64,000 nt of DNA. Source: Ferruginibacter sp. Lineage in GTDB: Bacteria > Bacteroidota > Bacteroidia > Chitinophagales > Chitinophagaceae. The position numbers and the translations under genes are program-made. This document shows, one piece after another, positions 61,501 to 64,000 of the stretch; position 1 is the first letter of the stretch; each line of letters starts with the position of its first letter. The DNA is taken from the NCBI RefSeq assembly GCF_028288465.1, contig NZ_JAQBNR010000024.1:186001-250000 (forward strand). The letters are read 5' to 3'. The notes beneath the pieces were generated by a model. It did no database searches, was not told the DNA's origin, and saw only the letters and a program-made list of their open reading frames with translations.

Positions 61501-63307
61501 GACAACCACAGGGCCTGGTGGCTGTACCACCATGATGGAAAAATCCATCTTTATTAAAGGACCTAAGGGAACGATTAATTACAGTCCGTTGACGGGCTGC
61601 AAACAGGTGAACAGTAATTTTGTTGCCAATACAATTGATGCTGTATCTATTTTGTGGGATTTCAATGATGGAGCAACATTCAGCACAACCGACTCCACCG
61701 TAAGTCACCTGTACACCTATGCCGGACAGTACATTCCAAAAATGATATTAACCGACACAGACGGTTGCCAGGTGCCAATCAGGGGAATCGATACTATTGT
61801 TGTAAACGGAGTAACGGCTGCATTTAATTTTAACAGCCATGTACTGTGTAATGCGGGTACTGTGTCTTTTAAAGATTCTTCTTACAGCAATGATGCTATC
61901 AGCAATTATAACTGGACTTTGGGTGACGGTACCGTAAGTACGGAAATGGATCCGGTGCATCAATACAATAACACGGGACACTATTATCCAAAGCTGGTAA
62001 TCACAACAGAACATGGTTGTACAGACTCAGTAACGGCATCCGTTCCTGTAAAAGTAGCACCAACTCCCCATGTCGATTTTACTACAACCGCCAATGGCTG
62101 CACCCCGTTAACGCTTACAGCAAAAGGTATAGTAACAGTAGCCGACACGGCGGCCCTTAGCTGGCAATGGAATTTTGGTAATAACTCCTTTTCAACACTT
62201 CAAAATCCGGTTGTACAAAATTATGGTACAGCTGGTATATACAATATCTCTCTGCAGGTTACCAACAGCAGCGGTTGTTCTGATACGGTGACTAAATCTA
62301 TCGAATCTTACCCTATACCAAATGTTAGGGCCGGACAGGATACTTTTATCTGCAAGCAACGTGGTATTAACTTACAGGCAACGGGCGCCAGCACTTACAA
62401 CTGGTCGCCTTCAACAGGCCTAAGCTGTACCGCTTGCGCAAATCCGCTGGCAACGCCGGCAGCTGAAATATTTTATACCGTAAAGGGCACCAGTATCCAT
62501 GGCTGCACTGCTTCAGACACATTAAAAGTAACTGTAAAATTTCCATTCAAAATTACTTACGGCAACAGGGATACGTTGTGCCGGGGAGAATCCGGGAAAT
62601 TATTTGCCACTGGTGCCAGCAACTATACGTGGACGCCCGCGGCAGGACTTAACAATCCGCTTTCTGCAACACCTACCGCTACACCGGATACCACTACAAA
62701 TTATATGGTAGTGGGTAAAGATGATAAGAGTTGTTTTACAGATACGGGACACGTATTTATAAAAGTATATCCAATACCAACAGTAAATGCCGGTTTTGAT
62801 CAGACTATCAATGTAGGTAAGTCATTTGATTTAATACCCACCATTTCTGCTGACGTTACCAAAGTATTATGGTCGCCCACCACCGGCGTGTTCCGCAACA
62901 GTTACCCTGGCATTACGGTTAAACCGGTTACCAATACGGAATACACAGTTAAAGTAAGCAATGACGGTGGTTGTACGGCAGAAGACAAAGTGAACATTAT
63001 TGTAACCTGCGATGGCAGCAATGTTTTTATGCCTAATACTTTTTCCCCGAATGGTGACGGGGCCAATGATGTTTTTTATCCACGGGGGTCCGGTCTTTTT
63101 AAAATTCAAACGCTGCGCATCTTTAACCGCTGGGGACAGATTGTTTTTGAAAAAAATAGTTTTAATGCCAATGATCCTTCATCTGGCTGGGACGGTACTT
63201 TTAAAGGAGCCAGGTTAAATCCCGAAGTATTTGTTTATACAATTGATATTATTTGTGATAACAACAGCGTGCTGAATTATAAAGGAAACATAGCCCTGAT
63301 CCAATAA
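58508..63307 (+). CDS. Giant PKD-repeat surface protein with T9SS type B C-terminal domain
   Basis: A 1599-residue exported protein. The signal peptide ends ASAQ (about residue 25). I count 15 PKD domains by their (W/Y).W.FGDG-like motif, spaced about 80-90 residues (for example WQWDFGDGFSSG, YKWDFGDGTIST, WNWDFGDGTTST, YHWIFGDGSTSS). Most domains carry a Cys pair before and after the core, fit for extracellular disulfides. Three Ig-like blocks follow (GASTYNWSPSTGL, GASNYTWTPAAGL, DVTKVLWSPTTGV). The last 95 residues are the gliding-motility-type domain MPNTFSPNGDGANDVFYP, IFNRWGQIVFE, GWDGTFKG. A PorP/SprF gene follows, as for SprB-type adhesins. Adhesion or gliding on surfaces is the likely role. 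Confidence 0.93.
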   Translation: MIASIATKAYCLLLLTVLGFGASAQLAANFTATPTSGCAPLVVRFTDNTTNKPTQWKWNLGNGTISFLQNPSVTYFNPGQYTIKLVVKNSSGSDSVTKIQFITVYAQPKVLFTSSATSGCIPLPVQFADQSTAPADSITTWQWDFGDGFSSGAKNPVHTYTTSGNFNVTLRVRNSNGCLTTLSKSKYIQISPIVKANFSNNTPNNCTFPVVINFKNLSSGSGTLNYKWDFGDGTISTLANPSHAYTAYGNFSVQLIVVNAKGCSDTIIKNNEILVNKVKAAFTNTDTICAQRPVLFVNTSSPTPLSSKWSFGDGTFSSAVSPFKKFAVGGTYEVKLVSSFGSCTDSVTQTITVNDNPVAAFSSVDTASCNSPFAAHFTSQSSNAANYYWDFGDSTFSSEQNPVHTYNGTGKFSVQLIVTNAGGCADTILKNDFIQIQKPVASFSNLPDSGCVPFAKTFISTSNTVDPVTGYLWNFGDGTTSTEATPTHTYTTEGVYAVSVIETTASGCTDTASVGRGIIADTKPLLNFSASPRITCAKTAVDFKDLTVGKVTKWLWMFGDGQMGYSKNPSHTYSDTGKFDIKLIVWNNGCADSIIFKDYIYINAPVAKFSSKMDCKNPYQRVFTDFSIGADEWNWDFGDGTTSTQKNVTHQYPHAGFFETSLTVKNYTTGCEHTTKILVQIIDAKAAFTTSDSVICRGNSIRFTTGLSLDEINKFTWDFGDGTTLDTIENAVTHIYRASGNFSVRLIITNLPGCRDTLVKNLGIRVNGPIAKFTASVPGSCLNTPVAFNDLSTTDGLNPIKTFTWAYGDGITETFAAAPFQHSFQGQGSYTVKLLITDSVGCKDSFALVTPLIISKPVAKFITKDTLSCPSKPVQFTSQSTGPNLSYHWIFGDGSTSSLQNPLHSFSTNGSFSVSLLITDQYGCTDSVIKNNLVNIITPQANFLMSDSVSKCPPLIVQFTNLTPSMVSSVWDFGDGTAATTASPTHFYSYAGTYKVTLTTTGPGGCTTMMEKSIFIKGPKGTINYSPLTGCKQVNSNFVANTIDAVSILWDFNDGATFSTTDSTVSHLYTYAGQYIPKMILTDTDGCQVPIRGIDTIVVNGVTAAFNFNSHVLCNAGTVSFKDSSYSNDAISNYNWTLGDGTVSTEMDPVHQYNNTGHYYPKLVITTEHGCTDSVTASVPVKVAPTPHVDFTTTANGCTPLTLTAKGIVTVADTAALSWQWNFGNNSFSTLQNPVVQNYGTAGIYNISLQVTNSSGCSDTVTKSIESYPIPNVRAGQDTFICKQRGINLQATGASTYNWSPSTGLSCTACANPLATPAAEIFYTVKGTSIHGCTASDTLKVTVKFPFKITYGNRDTLCRGESGKLFATGASNYTWTPAAGLNNPLSATPTATPDTTTNYMVVGKDDKSCFTDTGHVFIKVYPIPTVNAGFDQTINVGKSFDLIPTISADVTKVLWSPTTGVFRNSYPGITVKPVTNTEYTVKVSNDGGCTAEDKVNIIVTCDGSNVFMPNTFSPNGDGANDVFYPRGSGLFKIQTLRIFNRWGQIVFEKNSFNANDPSSGWDGTFKGARLNPEVFVYTIDIICDNNSVLNYKGNIALIQ

Positions 63308-63437
63308 AATTGCTGATAAATTAAGAATAAAAATATGGATGATTAGACAAAGTTTCTTAAACAACAACATACTAAAACAAGCAGTTAGCCGTTTTATACC
63401 TGTACTAAAAATACCTCGAAACCAAAATCTTAAACCC

Positions 63438-64000
63438 ATGAAAAATGATGTACACATTCTATTGTGTTGCATGTTGGTCCTGCTGCCTTTTCTGCAGGTT
63501 ACCGGACAAGACATTCATTTTTCACAGTTTTTCGAAACTCCTCTTTTACGCAATCCCGCACTGGGAGGGCTTTTTTCAGGCGACATAAGATTACAATCAG
63601 TTTACAGAACACAATGGCAAAGTGTAACCGTACCATACCAGACTGTTTCGTTAAATGGTGAATATAAAATTGCTGTTGGCAAGAGTGCCGATTTTTTAAC
63701 TGCCGGCGGACAGATTTTGTATGATAAAGCAGGTGATGTAGCAATGACCGCAACCCACGTTCTTCCCGCATTGAATTATCACAAATCTTTAAGTGACGAG
63801 AAAAATATGTACCTCTCTCTGGGCTTTATGGGTGGTATTGTACAACGCAGGCTGGACAGGAGTAAAATGACCACCAATAGCCAGTTTGATGGCAGTGGTT
63901 ATAATGGAAACCTTGCGACAGGGGAAACATTTAACAACAGTTCATACAGTTATTTTGACGGTATTGCAGGCATGAGTTTTAATGCACAGCTGGGCGACAA
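63438..64000 (+). CDS. PorP/SprF-family T9SS membrane protein (partial, right edge)
   Basis: The frame is open from the ATG at 63438 to the window end (187 codons), so about the first half is seen. The signal peptide ends VTGQ (about residue 20). The start of the mature part, DIHFSQFFETPLLRNPALGGLFSGDIRL, then YRTQWQSV, is the PorP/SprF signature. Alternating strands of an outer membrane barrel follow. Such proteins are needed for surface fixation or export of the type B cargo encoded beside them, here the 1599-residue PKD protein that ends 130 bases upstream. Confidence 0.93.
   Translation, partial: MKNDVHILLCCMLVLLPFLQVTGQDIHFSQFFETPLLRNPALGGLFSGDIRLQSVYRTQWQSVTVPYQTVSLNGEYKIAVGKSADFLTAGGQILYDKAGDVAMTATHVLPALNYHKSLSDEKNMYLSLGFMGGIVQRRLDRSKMTTNSQFDGSGYNGNLATGETFNNSSYSYFDGIAGMSFNAQLGD

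Overview
This 64 kb window is chromosomal DNA from a member of the Bacteroidota, most likely the family Chitinophagaceae. The evidence is the gene set: type IX secretion (T9SS) cargo with gliding-motility-type C-terminal domains, PorP/SprF, DUF6089 and OMP_b-brl barrels, DUF3857 transglutaminase-like proteins, DUF4382 and CHAT proteins. A-rich leaders with little Shine-Dalgarno signal and promoters of the TTTG-N19/20-TAnnTTTG type fit the same group. I found no tRNA, rRNA, CRISPR array, insertion sequence or prophage. The window looks like stable core genome with some accessory surface and signalling loci.

Layout. 0-5 kb: a large surface protein cut by the left edge (ELWxxDGTxxGT repeats), glucokinase, a DUF6089 barrel and an exported unknown. 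5-11 kb: housekeeping genes (def, ruvX/yqgF, a UbiA-type prenyltransferase, a SpoU-type methyltransferase, mutS, a YhhN-family protein). 11-16 kb: a T9SS type B protein, tryptophan 2,3-dioxygenase, a small barrel protein, and a two-gene membrane pair (DUF5819/SdpA-like plus HTTM/SdpB-like). 17-22.5 kb: an ECF sigma factor, a TPR anti-sigma factor, a DUF4382 lipoprotein and an exported TPR-CHAT protein. 22.5-30 kb: a lipoprotein, cysteine desulfurase, glmM and two DUF3857 paralogues. 30-40 kb: accC-accB-efp, a thioredoxin-fold protein, mdh, fabD, folE, two pyruvoyltetrahydropterin-synthase paralogues, mqnB-mqnD and photolyase. 40-46 kb: a class IV aminotransferase, three NarL-type response regulators, and a 7-TM protein plus histidine kinase next to a long non-coding region. 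46-58 kb: deoxynucleoside kinase, trpS, gatC, two LolD-type ATPases, a corrinoid adenosyltransferase, DUF2795, fabI, recN, a zinc-ribbon coiled-coil protein, a Nif3-family protein, an M32 carboxypeptidase and a lipoprotein. 58-64 kb: a 1599-residue protein with 15 PKD repeats and a T9SS type B domain, followed by PorP/SprF cut by the right edge.

How genes work together. mqnB, mqnD and probably the UbiA-type gene point to menaquinone synthesis by the futalosine route. fabD, fabI and accBC serve fatty-acid synthesis. The PKD giant and PorP/SprF form a cargo/partner pair of the T9SS. The ECF sigma operon and the DUF4382 lipoprotein share an 11-base motif (GGTTACATTTT) upstream, so the lipoprotein is a candidate target of that sigma factor. 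The signals most worth following are that ECF/CHAT locus, the HTTM pair, the Arg32-type EF-P, the split 7-TM/kinase locus with its repeat-rich upstream region, and a 36-base intergenic repeat found twice.
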